Shown here piece by piece: positions 1 through 5,874 of a stretch of DNA of 12,017 nt. Origin of the DNA: Candidatus Hydrothermarchaeota archaeon (lineage in GTDB: Archaea; Hydrothermarchaeota; Hydrothermarchaeia; Hydrothermarchaeales; BMS3B); the NCBI GenBank assembly GCA_015521945.1, contig WANG01000033.1:1-12017 (forward strand), written 5' to 3'. The position numbers were made by a program, and so were the translations under genes. The notes under the pieces are model-generated. The model did no database searches. It had not been told where the DNA came from and worked only from the letters and a program-made list of their open reading frames with translations. The stretch's first letter is position 1, and each line of letters starts with the position of its first letter.

Positions 1-29
1 GGAGAGAGGTAGTTATCCGGGGAAGACCG

Positions 30-218
30 ATGAAAAACGTTGAGGCGAAGCGCTTTGTCACCATAAAGAAGACGGACAGGATGCCAACCAAGGAGGAGGT
101 GCTTGCCTGGGCGCGGGAGTGGAAGCCAAAGGACAACGCCAAGCTGAAGAAAGTCTGGGTAATGCAGATGGAAGGCAACAAGTGGCGCAAAGTGATGGAC
201 GTTATTAACTTAGAATAA
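30..218 (+). CDS. small basic protein of unknown function
   Basis: Encodes 62 residues, rich in Lys and Arg, with no cysteines, signal peptide or membrane segment. I do not recognise the family. The middle (about residues 19-37) looks like an amphipathic helix, and the C-terminal third reads as a Trp/Val-containing strand (KVWVMQM). The ATG at 30 is preceded by a purine-rich GGGGAAG stretch at 19-25, a plausible but imperfect ribosome site. The frame stays open to the left edge of the window, so a longer protein starting outside cannot be excluded. It ends in TAA at 216-218, overlapping by nine bases the end of the convergent cooC-like gene. A T-rich run follows the stop, as expected for an archaeal transcript end. 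Codon use resembles its neighbours. That it is a gene is fairly likely; its role is unknown. Confidence 0.6.
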   Translation: MKNVEAKRFVTIKKTDRMPTKEEVLAWAREWKPKDNAKLKKVWVMQMEGNKWRKVMDVINLE

Positions 219-971
219 TTTCCCCGTTATTTTTTCTATTTTTTCTGAGAGCGAGAATATCTTCTGCAGCGCCTCTGACTCCTCCTGCAGGTCTGCCAGG
301 GGGATGCCCTGCCTCTCCGCCTTCCTCACCAGCTCATCCTCGGGTATGCTCTCCAGCACCTCCGCTATCAGGTTCTCCTTCAGGAAGTCCTCATCCTCCA
401 GGGACGCCACCCTGTTTGCGACGCAGTAAACCTCCGGGATGCCCGCGCTTCTGGAGAGCTCAATCAGCCTGTTCGCCACATCCACCGCCTTGCGCGAGGG
501 CTCAGCCACCACCAGCATCAGGTCAAACCCCTCGGCGATGTTCCTCGCCATGTGCTCCACGCCAGCCTCGCTGTCCAGGATTACCATCTCCCCCCTCTTC
601 AGCACCAGGTGCCTGAGCAGCGCCCTCAGGAAGGCGTTCTCCGGGCACATGCACCCCTGGCTGACCCCCTCAACGGTGCCCATGACAATCAGCCTTATGT
701 TGTCCCTGACCGCGCAGTACTTCTCCACCACGTCATCCACCCTGGGGTTGAGGTTGTATATCCCCGGGGTTATAACCGTTCTCTCCCCGATGAGCTGCTT
801 CAGCTTGGATATCGGCACCGGGTTCTCAACCCCTATCATGGTGTGCAGGTTCATGCTCGGGTCAGCATCAACCGCAATCACGCTGTACCCCCTGTCCGCA
901 AATAGCCTCACCAAGGTTCCAGCGATGGTTGTCTTCCCCACGCCCCCTTTTCCAGAAATCGCAATCTTCAC
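210..971 (-). CDS. cooC: CooC-type nickel-insertion ATPase for CO dehydrogenase (MinD/ParA superfamily)
   Basis: Encodes 253 residues, the normal CooC length. It has a deviant Walker A motif GKGGVGKTT at residues 7-15 with signature Lys8, a switch I segment DADPSMN at 35-41, and a Walker B/switch II DSEAGVEHM from residue 133. The CxC pair Cys107-Met-Cys109 sits in CMCPENAFLRALLRHL. In characterised CooC proteins this pair binds nickel between the two subunits of an ATP-dependent dimer that delivers Ni to the C-cluster of carbon monoxide dehydrogenase in the cytoplasm. The start is GTG at 971, which overlaps the TGA of the upstream membrane protein in a GTGA junction, so the two are probably cotranslated. 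No CO dehydrogenase gene is in the window, so the client enzyme is inferred. Related MinD-like ATPases exist, but the CxC motif favours CooC. Confidence 0.88.
   Translation of the reverse strand: MKIAISGKGGVGKTTIAGTLVRLFADRGYSVIAVDADPSMNLHTMIGVENPVPISKLKQLIGERTVITPGIYNLNPRVDDVVEKYCAVRDNIRLIVMGTVEGVSQGCMCPENAFLRALLRHLVLKRGEMVILDSEAGVEHMARNIAEGFDLMLVVAEPSRKAVDVANRLIELSRSAGIPEVYCVANRVASLEDEDFLKENLIAEVLESIPEDELVRKAERQGIPLADLQEESEALQKIFSLSEKIEKITGKLF
227..245 (+). terminator. oligo-T terminator candidate
   Basis: Two T6 runs (230-235 and 239-244) lie 9 to 27 bases after the stop of the small + strand gene. Archaeal RNA polymerase terminates at such U-rich stretches. The run lies inside the convergent cooC-like gene, where it is read as Lys/Glu/Ile codons of its C-terminus. 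Confidence 0.5.
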
Positions 972-1333
972 CGGACCACTTCCTCTGCTGCTTCAATCTT
1001 CCTAATCAGGCTTTGGTACTCTCCCTCCCCTATGAGCCCCTGGGAGTACTCCCTCTCCACCTGCTGCTTCCTCTCGGCGAGGCTCTGCTTGGTGTCGGGC
1101 GTGTACGGGTCGGTGCCTATCTCCTTCTCCAGGTAGTCAGGTATCCCGTCAAAATCGGTGTCAACCGACTCCACCACCTGCCCCCGCTCCGGAGCGCCGC
1201 CTCCGCCGAAGGGGTTGTAGAGTATCGCATAAGCCAGGCTTGACAAAACCATTATACCAATCCCAAAAAGTGCTCCAAGCTGCACCGCTGTTAGCTTGCC
1301 CTTGCTACCCCTCACCTGGCGCCTGCTCGGCAT
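968..1333 (-). CDS. single-pass membrane protein with a thrombospondin-type-3-like calcium motif
   Basis: Encodes 121 residues from ATG 1333. A basic N-terminus is followed by one membrane segment at about residues 17-39, then a Gly-rich linker (GGGG, 43-46). One Asp-rich repeat follows at 58-76 (DTDFDGIPDYLEKEIGTDP), the pattern of thrombospondin type 3 / EF-hand-like calcium loops. A charged, probably helical or coiled-coil tail occupies 84-121. The N-terminal charge suggests the calcium motif faces outward. A TTG codon at 1360 would add nine residues, but a TATA-like box at 1361-1370 places the transcript start near 1338, so ATG 1333 on an almost leaderless RNA is preferred. It overlaps the cooC-like gene by four bases. 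Single repeats of this kind occur in many archaeal surface proteins. Whether it works with CooC is unknown; function is not assigned. Confidence 0.72.
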   Translation of the reverse strand: MPSRRQVRGSKGKLTAVQLGALFGIGIMVLSSLAYAILYNPFGGGGAPERGQVVESVDTDFDGIPDYLEKEIGTDPYTPDTKQSLAERKQQVEREYSQGLIGEGEYQSLIRKIEAAEEVVR

Positions 1334-1360
1334 GGTTAAAGATTCTCTCGCTAACGACAA

Positions 1361-1370
1361 TTAAATTTTG
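1361..1370 (-). promoter_or_regulatory. TATA box for the calcium-motif membrane protein and cooC-like operon
   Basis: On the minus strand this reads CAAAATTTAA, the most AT-rich block in the 44-base gap behind the Trm14-like gene. Its centre lies about 32 bases before ATG 1333, which fits a leader of only a few bases and supports that start. Confidence 0.5.
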
Positions 1371-1377
1371 TGCACCA

Positions 1378-2487
1378 TCACGGGCTTCTGAACACCAGCA
1401 CCTCTGCAGGAAGCGCCCCCAGGGTTACCTCAAAGCTGGCATCCGGCTCGGCAGGAAACAGCTCGGGTCTTGCGGTGAGCAGCACCGCCCTGCGCCAGCT
1501 TCCCGAGAACAGGGCTCTCCCAAAGTCCGCATACAGCTTCGCCACCTTTCTTGGGCTTCCCAGCTTCACCCCGTAGGGCAGGTTTGAGACCACCACGTCC
1601 TGGGTGTACTCCAGCCTTCTCGCATCGCACCGGAACAGCCTCAACCCCTCCTCAACCCCCGCACGGGCGGCGTTCTGCCTCGCCCCCCGCAGGTGCTTCG
1701 GGGAGATGTCGCACCCCCTCACCTCAAGCCCGCACCTGCGCACCATCGCCTCAGCCTCGTCAGCCAGCCTCTCAAGCTCCCTCAGGGGCAGGAAGCGCAG
1801 CTTCCAGAGGAGCAGGGAATCCCTTCTGAGCAGGTTGGGCATGCCCCACGCCCACCTCACCCCCTCTATGCACACCGTACCCGAGCCGCAGAAGGGGTCA
1901 ATCAGGGCTTCATCACGCCGCCACTCCGCAACCCTCAGGAGGGCGCTCGCCACCGTGGGCTTCAGGGGGGCGGGGTGGAGGTACGCTCGGTACCCCCTGC
2001 GGTGCAGGCTCCTGCCCGTGGTGTCAATCCCCAGCCTGAGCACCCTCCCCCTGAGCTCCACCCTCACCAGCACCTCGGGCTCCCTGAGGTTCACCCTCAG
2101 CCTCACCCCCCTCTCCCTGAGGTACCTGTCAATGACCGCCTGACCCACCGCCGCGGCGACCTGCTGGGAGGTGAAGGGGTGCTCCCCCAGGCGCTCCGCC
2201 TTCACCGCAAAGCTCTGCTCCGGTGCAATGAGCTCCTCGTACGCAACCTCCGAGGCAGCCCCGTATATCTCCCCGAGCCCATCCACCTCCTCCTGGAGGA
2301 GCAGGAGCACCACCCTGTGCAGGGTGAAGGAGCGGTAGTTGAGGGTGAGCAGGTGCACGTGCTCCGCCTCCACCAGCAGCCTGCCCTCCCCCGCCGGCTC
2401 TGCCCTTCTTCCCGTCAGCTCCCAGATCTCCCGCTCCGCTACCCCTTCAAACCCCCGCTCGGTGGTGATGAGAAGGCGCACCCTCAT
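1378..2487 (-). CDS. THUMP-domain tRNA guanine-N2 methyltransferase, Trm14-like
   Basis: Encodes 369 residues. The N-terminal part (about 1-160) matches the ferredoxin-like plus THUMP region of COG0116 methyltransferases (opening MRVRLLITTERGFEGVAERE). The C-terminal Rossmann domain has the SAM-binding motif IDPFCGSGTVCIEG, an acidic second strand (VRGCDIS) and the catalytic motif SNLPYG. In archaeal Trm14 this family makes N2-methylguanosine at position 6 of tRNA; the bacterial relative RlmL modifies 23S rRNA. NLPYG rather than DPPYG argues against the Trm-G10 (Trm11) family. The reading frame stays open upstream to 2871, but that part lies inside ftsZ and is not real. ATG 2487 has a strong GGTGGGAGGAG ribosome site directly before it. 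A possible TATA box lies at 2518-2526. The exact position methylated is inferred from the family. Confidence 0.85.
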   Translation of the reverse strand: MRVRLLITTERGFEGVAEREIWELTGRRAEPAGEGRLLVEAEHVHLLTLNYRSFTLHRVVLLLLQEEVDGLGEIYGAASEVAYEELIAPEQSFAVKAERLGEHPFTSQQVAAAVGQAVIDRYLRERGVRLRVNLREPEVLVRVELRGRVLRLGIDTTGRSLHRRGYRAYLHPAPLKPTVASALLRVAEWRRDEALIDPFCGSGTVCIEGVRWAWGMPNLLRRDSLLLWKLRFLPLRELERLADEAEAMVRRCGLEVRGCDISPKHLRGARQNAARAGVEEGLRLFRCDARRLEYTQDVVVSNLPYGVKLGSPRKVAKLYADFGRALFSGSWRRAVLLTARPELFPAEPDASFEVTLGALPAEVLVFRSP

Positions 2488-2517
2488 GCTCCTCCCACCT
2501 ACGTAGGCACGGGGCAC

Positions 2518-2526
2518 CTTAAACCT
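2518..2526 (-). promoter_or_regulatory. weak TATA box for the Trm14-like gene
   Basis: The minus strand reads GGTTTAAGG here, about 35 bases before ATG 2487. This places the transcript start just ahead of the ribosome site at 2488-2498. It is weaker than the facing ftsZ box. Confidence 0.4.
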
Positions 2527-2569
2527 GTTGCCCCCTGCACCAGCACCCGCAGGTGCGCGGGGGAAAACG

Positions 2570-2577
2570 TTTAAATA
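2570..2577 (+). promoter_or_regulatory. TATA box with BRE for ftsZ-secE
   Basis: TTTAAATA is preceded by purine-rich GGGAAAACG (2561-2569), a typical archaeal BRE plus TATA. Transcription should start about 25 bases downstream, near 2598-2600. That is past the ATG at 2590 and just ahead of the ribosome site at 2605-2610. Confidence 0.7.
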
Positions 2578-2604
2578 CCCCAGCCGCCCATGAATTGGAT
2601 AGCA

Positions 2605-2610
2605 GGAGGA
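2605..2610 (+). promoter_or_regulatory. ribosome binding site that sets a TTG start for ftsZ
   Basis: GGAGGA is followed after six bases by TTG at 2617, in frame with ftsZ. The ATG at 2590 has no such site and lies upstream of the expected transcript start. Confidence 0.75.
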
Positions 2611-2616
2611 ATCACT

Positions 2617-3747
2617 TTGGACAGCATCATTGAGGAAGCACTGAAGAGAGGTGGTGGAGCCTCTTACGGGGGCATGTCCGTGATGCAGGAGCCGGGGGTT
2701 GATCAGGAGCTTGAGGAGATACTCTCTCACACCAAGGCCAGGATAGTGGTCATAGGCACAGGGGGTGCAGGGAACAACACCATGACCCGCCTGATGGAGG
2801 TCGGAATAGAGGGCGCCGAGACCATCGCCATAAACACCGACGCCCAGGACCTGCTTCAGACCAAGGCTCACAAGAAGCTCATCATAGGCAGGGAGCTCAC
2901 GGGGGGTCTGGGAGCCGGCTCAGTGCCCCAGATAGGCGAGGAGGCGGCAAAGGAGAGCGAGCAGGAGATAAAGGAGCTCCTTGAGGGTGCTGACATAGTC
3001 TTCATAACCTGCGGTCTCGGAGGGGGCACCGGCACTGGAAGCTCGCCGGTGATAGCCAACATCTCCCAGAAGCTGGGCGCTCTCACCGTGGCGGTTGTAA
3101 CCTTCCCCTTCACCATGGAGGGCATGAGGAGGAGGAGCAACGCCGAGATGGGGCTTGAGAAGCTGCGCAGGGAGACGGACACCGTCATAGTCATACCCAA
3201 CGACAGGCTGCTTGAGATAGCCCCCACGCTGCCCCTTCCAGCCGCCTTCAAGGTGGCGGACGAGATACTGGTGAGGGCGGTCAAGGGCATAACCGAGCTC
3301 ATAACCAAGCCCGGGCTCATAAACCTGGACTTCGCCGACGTGCGTGCGGTCATGGAGGGCGGCGGCGTGGCGATGATAGGCATGGGCGAGAGCGACACCG
3401 AGAACAGGGCGGTTGAGGCGATTGAGAAGGCGATAAACAGCCCGCTGCTTAACGTTGACATCACGGGTGCGAGAGGCGCCCTGATAAACGTGGTCGGCGG
3501 GGAGGACCTCACCCTGTCTGAGGCGCAGCAGGTGGTGCAGGTTGTCTCCGAGCGGCTTGACCCCAGGGCGAACATAATATGGGGCGCCCAGATAGAGGAG
3601 AACCTGAAGGGCATGCTCAGGGTCATGCTGGTGGTAACCGGGGTGCGCTCAAAGCAGATTCTCGGTGCCGATGACGAGAGCTTTCTGGAGGAGCAGCAGG
3701 GGGAGGAGGACCTCAGGTCAAAGCTCGGGATAGAGTTCCTGGACTGA
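2617..3747 (+). CDS. ftsZ: cell division GTPase FtsZ (probably FtsZ1 type)
   Basis: Encodes 376 residues from TTG 2617. FtsZ is a cytoplasmic tubulin homologue that polymerises with GTP at the division site. Visible motifs are the nucleotide loop GTGGAGNN at 47-54, the tubulin signature GGGTGTG at 135-141, and the T7 loop NLDFAD at 236-241, whose Asp238 and Asp241 complete the GTPase site of the neighbouring subunit. About 40 N-terminal residues precede the GTPase core, as in archaeal FtsZ1, and the protein ends in a short acidic and hydrophobic tail (KLGIEFLD). ATG 2590 would add nine residues, but it lies upstream of the predicted RNA start. The gene is followed after four bases by secE, the usual neighbour of archaeal ftsZ1. 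Assignment to FtsZ1 rather than FtsZ2 rests mainly on this context. Confidence 0.95.
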   Translation: MDSIIEEALKRGGGASYGGMSVMQEPGVDQELEEILSHTKARIVVIGTGGAGNNTMTRLMEVGIEGAETIAINTDAQDLLQTKAHKKLIIGRELTGGLGAGSVPQIGEEAAKESEQEIKELLEGADIVFITCGLGGGTGTGSSPVIANISQKLGALTVAVVTFPFTMEGMRRRSNAEMGLEKLRRETDTVIVIPNDRLLEIAPTLPLPAAFKVADEILVRAVKGITELITKPGLINLDFADVRAVMEGGGVAMIGMGESDTENRAVEAIEKAINSPLLNVDITGARGALINVVGGEDLTLSEAQQVVQVVSERLDPRANIIWGAQIEENLKGMLRVMLVVTGVRSKQILGADDESFLEEQQGEEDLRSKLGIEFLD

Positions 3748-3751
3748 GAGC

Positions 3752-3958
3752 ATGGCGTCGGTGGCGATTCTGAGGGACAGAGCTCAGCTTGTGGAGAGGC
3801 TTAAGGAGTGGCAGCGGGTTGTGAAGCTCTCCCGCAAGCCCAGGCGGAGCGAGTACTTTATGGTTGCGAAGGTCACGGGGGCGGGGATGGTAATCATCGG
3901 GCTGTTGGCCTTCATCATACGCATGCTTCTCCACTTAGGCACCCTGCTGAAGGGGTGA
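3752..3958 (+). CDS. secE: preprotein translocase subunit SecE (Sec61-gamma)
   Basis: Encodes 68 residues, the usual size of archaeal SecE. An amphipathic N-terminal helix (about 8-32) includes the family pattern VVKLSRKPRRSEY. One membrane segment follows at about 39-64 (VTGAGMVIIGLLAFIIRMLL). SecE clamps the SecY channel in the cytoplasmic membrane. It starts four bases after the ftsZ stop, so it is almost certainly cotranscribed with ftsZ; its ribosome site (GAGAG) is weak, suggesting translational coupling. In many euryarchaea spt5 (nusG) follows secE. Here the next gene is the convergent trmI, whose stop codon is one base away. Confidence 0.92.
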   Translation: MASVAILRDRAQLVERLKEWQRVVKLSRKPRRSEYFMVAKVTGAGMVIIGLLAFIIRMLLHLGTLLKG

Positions 3959-3959
3959 T

Positions 3960-4688
3960 TCAGCACTTCCTCCCGAATGCCAAGTACCCAGTGTGCCCCA
4001 CCATTCTGGTTCTTGGGCGGGTGCCAACCCTCTTAACCTCAATCTCCCGCTCAAGCAGCTCAACCACCCTCAGGAACCTGAAGCCCGTAGAGCGCATCGC
4101 CTCGTAGGCTTTCCTGATCTGCTCAATGTACGGGTTGTACACCGCTATGAATCCCCCCCGCTTCAGCGCCGAGTAGGCATGCTCCACCGCCAGCCAGGGG
4201 TCGGGCATGTCAAACACCACCGCATCCACCTCCTCCACCCCTATGCCCTGGCGCACGTCCCGCAGCTCAGCCTGTATCCTGTGCTCCACCCCGGCGGCTC
4301 TGAAGTTTCTCATGGCCACCTCCAGGTGGTCCTCCCTCACCTCGTAGGTGTACACCCTGCCCGAGTCCCCCACCACGTGGGCGAGGTATATTGCGAGAGA
4401 CCCCGTGCCCGTGCCCGCCTCCACAACCCTTGAGCCCGAGCCTATGCCCGTGGAGGCGATTATCATGCCCACCTCCTTCTTCACCACCACGCTCCCAGCC
4501 CTGGGCAGCTTCTCGTGCAGGTCAACCACGGTGGGCTCAAGCATCAGGAACCTGTGCCCCAGGTGGCTCGTCAGCTCCGCCGGGGGCTCGGCTCCCGCGA
4601 GCTTCACCACCCCCAGGTCCGTGTGGAGCTCCTCCCTGCCCTCCTCCACCAGGAACTTCCTGCCCCTCTCGTCAATCAGCAGCCTCAT
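3960..4688 (-). CDS. trmI: tRNA (adenine-N1)-methyltransferase TrmI
   Basis: Encodes 242 residues. TrmI forms 1-methyladenosine at position 58 of the tRNA T-loop; the Pyrococcus enzyme also methylates A57. A small N-terminal beta domain (about 1-60) precedes a Rossmann methyltransferase domain with SAM motif VVEAGTGTGSLAIYLA at 88-103, an acidic residue after strand 2 (YEVRED), and the family motif DMPDPW at 160-165. The family's C-terminal signature is present: VGTRPRTRMVGHTGYLAFGRK. The ATG at 4688 overlaps the TGA of the upstream DUF131 gene (ATGA), so the two form an operon. TrmI acts as a homotetramer in the cytoplasm. Target position is inferred from the family. Confidence 0.93.
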   Translation of the reverse strand: MRLLIDERGRKFLVEEGREELHTDLGVVKLAGAEPPAELTSHLGHRFLMLEPTVVDLHEKLPRAGSVVVKKEVGMIIASTGIGSGSRVVEAGTGTGSLAIYLAHVVGDSGRVYTYEVREDHLEVAMRNFRAAGVEHRIQAELRDVRQGIGVEEVDAVVFDMPDPWLAVEHAYSALKRGGFIAVYNPYIEQIRKAYEAMRSTGFRFLRVVELLEREIEVKRVGTRPRTRMVGHTGYLAFGRKC

Positions 4689-4921
4689 TGCGGCCAGCCC
4701 CGGTAAAAGAGCAGGTAAACCACCAGTATCAGCACCAGGGTGAGGAGCACCACCATCTTCACGCTCTGGGTGTCGCTGCCGAAGACCACGGGCAGGGGAC
4801 CTATGAGCACCACGCCGCCCCCTCTGACCTCCGCCCCCTGCCCCTGCTTGCCCGCCTGAATGAGCATCCCGGCAGCCACCAGGAGCATGCCCAGGAACAG
4901 CATCACGAACCCCGCAAGCAC
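4685..4921 (-). CDS. DUF131 (TIGR00304) family small membrane protein
   Basis: Encodes about 78 residues from GTG 4921, or 84 from ATG 4939. There are two membrane segments, one near the N-terminus (LAGFVMLFLGMLLVAAGML) and one near the C-terminus (MVVLLTLVLILVVYLLF). Between them is the family motif GGGVVLIGPLPVVFGS, typical of the archaeal DUF131 family, whose function is unknown. GTG 4921 is preferred because GAGGAG at 4930-4935 lies eight bases upstream and the expected RNA start (about 4932) falls after ATG 4939. It overlaps trmI by four bases, a pairing with no obvious functional logic. It is divergent from secF across a shared AT-rich block. Family confidence is good; start confidence is moderate. 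Confidence 0.8.
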   Translation of the reverse strand: MLAGFVMLFLGMLLVAAGMLIQAGKQGQGAEVRGGGVVLIGPLPVVFGSDTQSVKMVVLLTLVLILVVYLLFYRGWPQ

Positions 4922-4954
4922 CAGCTCATCTCCTCTCATCCGGCGCCACCAAAG

Positions 4955-4962
4955 ATTTTTAT
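4955..4962. promoter_or_regulatory. shared AT-rich TATA element between DUF131-trmI and secF-secD
   Basis: ATTTTTAT on + and ATAAAAAT on minus form the only AT-rich block in the 86-base gap. Rightward it predicts an RNA start near 4985, ahead of the secF ribosome site GGAGG at 4997-5001. Leftward it predicts a start near 4932. One core element may serve both directions. Confidence 0.5.
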
Positions 4963-5007
4963 TGAAGTACTGCCCTTAATCACTATGCCTACCGCTGGAG
5001 GCTTAAC

Positions 5008-5874
5008 ATGTCAAAGCTTGATGAATTCCTCGCTGCGGACGTAAAGAAGCTCGTGCTGCTCCCCATGCTCATGCTGGCTGCGGGGCTCGCGGTGGTTGCC
5101 ATCACCTACACCTCTGGAACCATGCCCATGAGCATAGACTTCAAGGGGGGCACGCTGATAGTCGCTCCCTACAAGGAGGGCGCCGAGGAGGCTGGCTCCG
5201 CCCTTGAGAGAGCCCTGGGCTACCCCGTCAAGGTCCGGGTGGTCAGCGACGCCCTGGGCAACCGGGAGATTGAGCTCTTCATCGCCCGTGCTCTAACCAC
5301 CGGGGAGATGAGGGAGGCAAGAGCCGTGCTTTCCGCAGCGGGGATACCTGGAGACTCCGTGGCCATAGACATAATCTCACCCTCCCTCGGCGAGGCCTTC
5401 TTCAGGCAGGCGATCTACGCCCTGCTCTTCGCCTTCACTCTAATGGCTGTAACCATCTTCCTCAGGTTCAGAACCTTCGTGCCCAGCCTGGCGGTGGTGC
5501 TCTCAGCCTTCTCCGACATGGTGGTGACCTTAGGGATAATGGCGCTCCTCGGCATAGAGCTATCAAAGGGCTCCCTCCTCGCCCTCCTCCTGCTCATAGG
5601 CTACTCCGTGGACACCGACATACTCCTGACCACCAGGGTGCTCATGCACCGCCAAGGCAGCGCCATTGAGAGGATAAGGAGAGCCATGCTCACGGGTGTC
5701 ACCATGAGCATGACCACCTTCGCGGCCATGCTCGTGCTCTTCATCGTATCCTCATCCAAGGTGCTTGACGACGTAGCCCTGGTGATAATGATAGGCATGG
5801 TGGTGGACATGATAAACACCTGGATGCAGAACGTTGCGATACTCCGCTGGTACGTGGAGAGGAGAGCCGCATGA
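5008..5874 (+). CDS. secF: protein-export membrane protein SecF
   Basis: Encodes 288 residues. SecF pairs with SecD to assist late steps of Sec-dependent export, using the ion gradient across the membrane. TM1 is at about 14-34, followed by an external loop with the family motif DFKGGT at 44-49, then five clustered membrane segments from about 135 to 280. The conserved TM4-type motif is GYSVDTDIL at 198-206, corresponding to the bacterial GYSxxD motif. ATG 5008 has a good GGAGG site seven bases upstream. The gene overlaps secD by four bases (ATGA). The order secF-secD is the reverse of the bacterial order and, as I recall, is common in archaea. Confidence 0.93.
   Translation: MSKLDEFLAADVKKLVLLPMLMLAAGLAVVAITYTSGTMPMSIDFKGGTLIVAPYKEGAEEAGSALERALGYPVKVRVVSDALGNREIELFIARALTTGEMREARAVLSAAGIPGDSVAIDIISPSLGEAFFRQAIYALLFAFTLMAVTIFLRFRTFVPSLAVVLSAFSDMVVTLGIMALLGIELSKGSLLALLLLIGYSVDTDILLTTRVLMHRQGSAIERIRRAMLTGVTMSMTTFAAMLVLFIVSSSKVLDDVALVIMIGMVVDMINTWMQNVAILRWYVERRAA

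Noticed and set aside
2498..2507. Perfect palindrome CCTACGTAGG before the Trm14-like gene
   Set aside because: It is a single ten-base palindrome overlapping the ribosome site, with no repeat or spacing that would support a regulator site.
2530..2560. Inverted repeat GCACC-CGCA-GGTGC upstream of the ftsZ promoter as an operator
   Set aside because: It is a five-base stem in a GC-rich gap, expected by chance, with no second copy elsewhere in the window.
1693..2574. Long + strand frame opposite the Trm14-like gene
   Set aside because: It is Pro/His/Leu/Gln-rich shadow translation without homology-like motifs; the minus strand carries intact THUMP and SAM motifs.
2488..2871. Upstream extension of the Trm14-like gene into ftsZ
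   Set aside because: The extra 128 residues are antisense to ftsZ and unlike any family. ATG 2487 has a strong ribosome site and the family N-terminus begins there.
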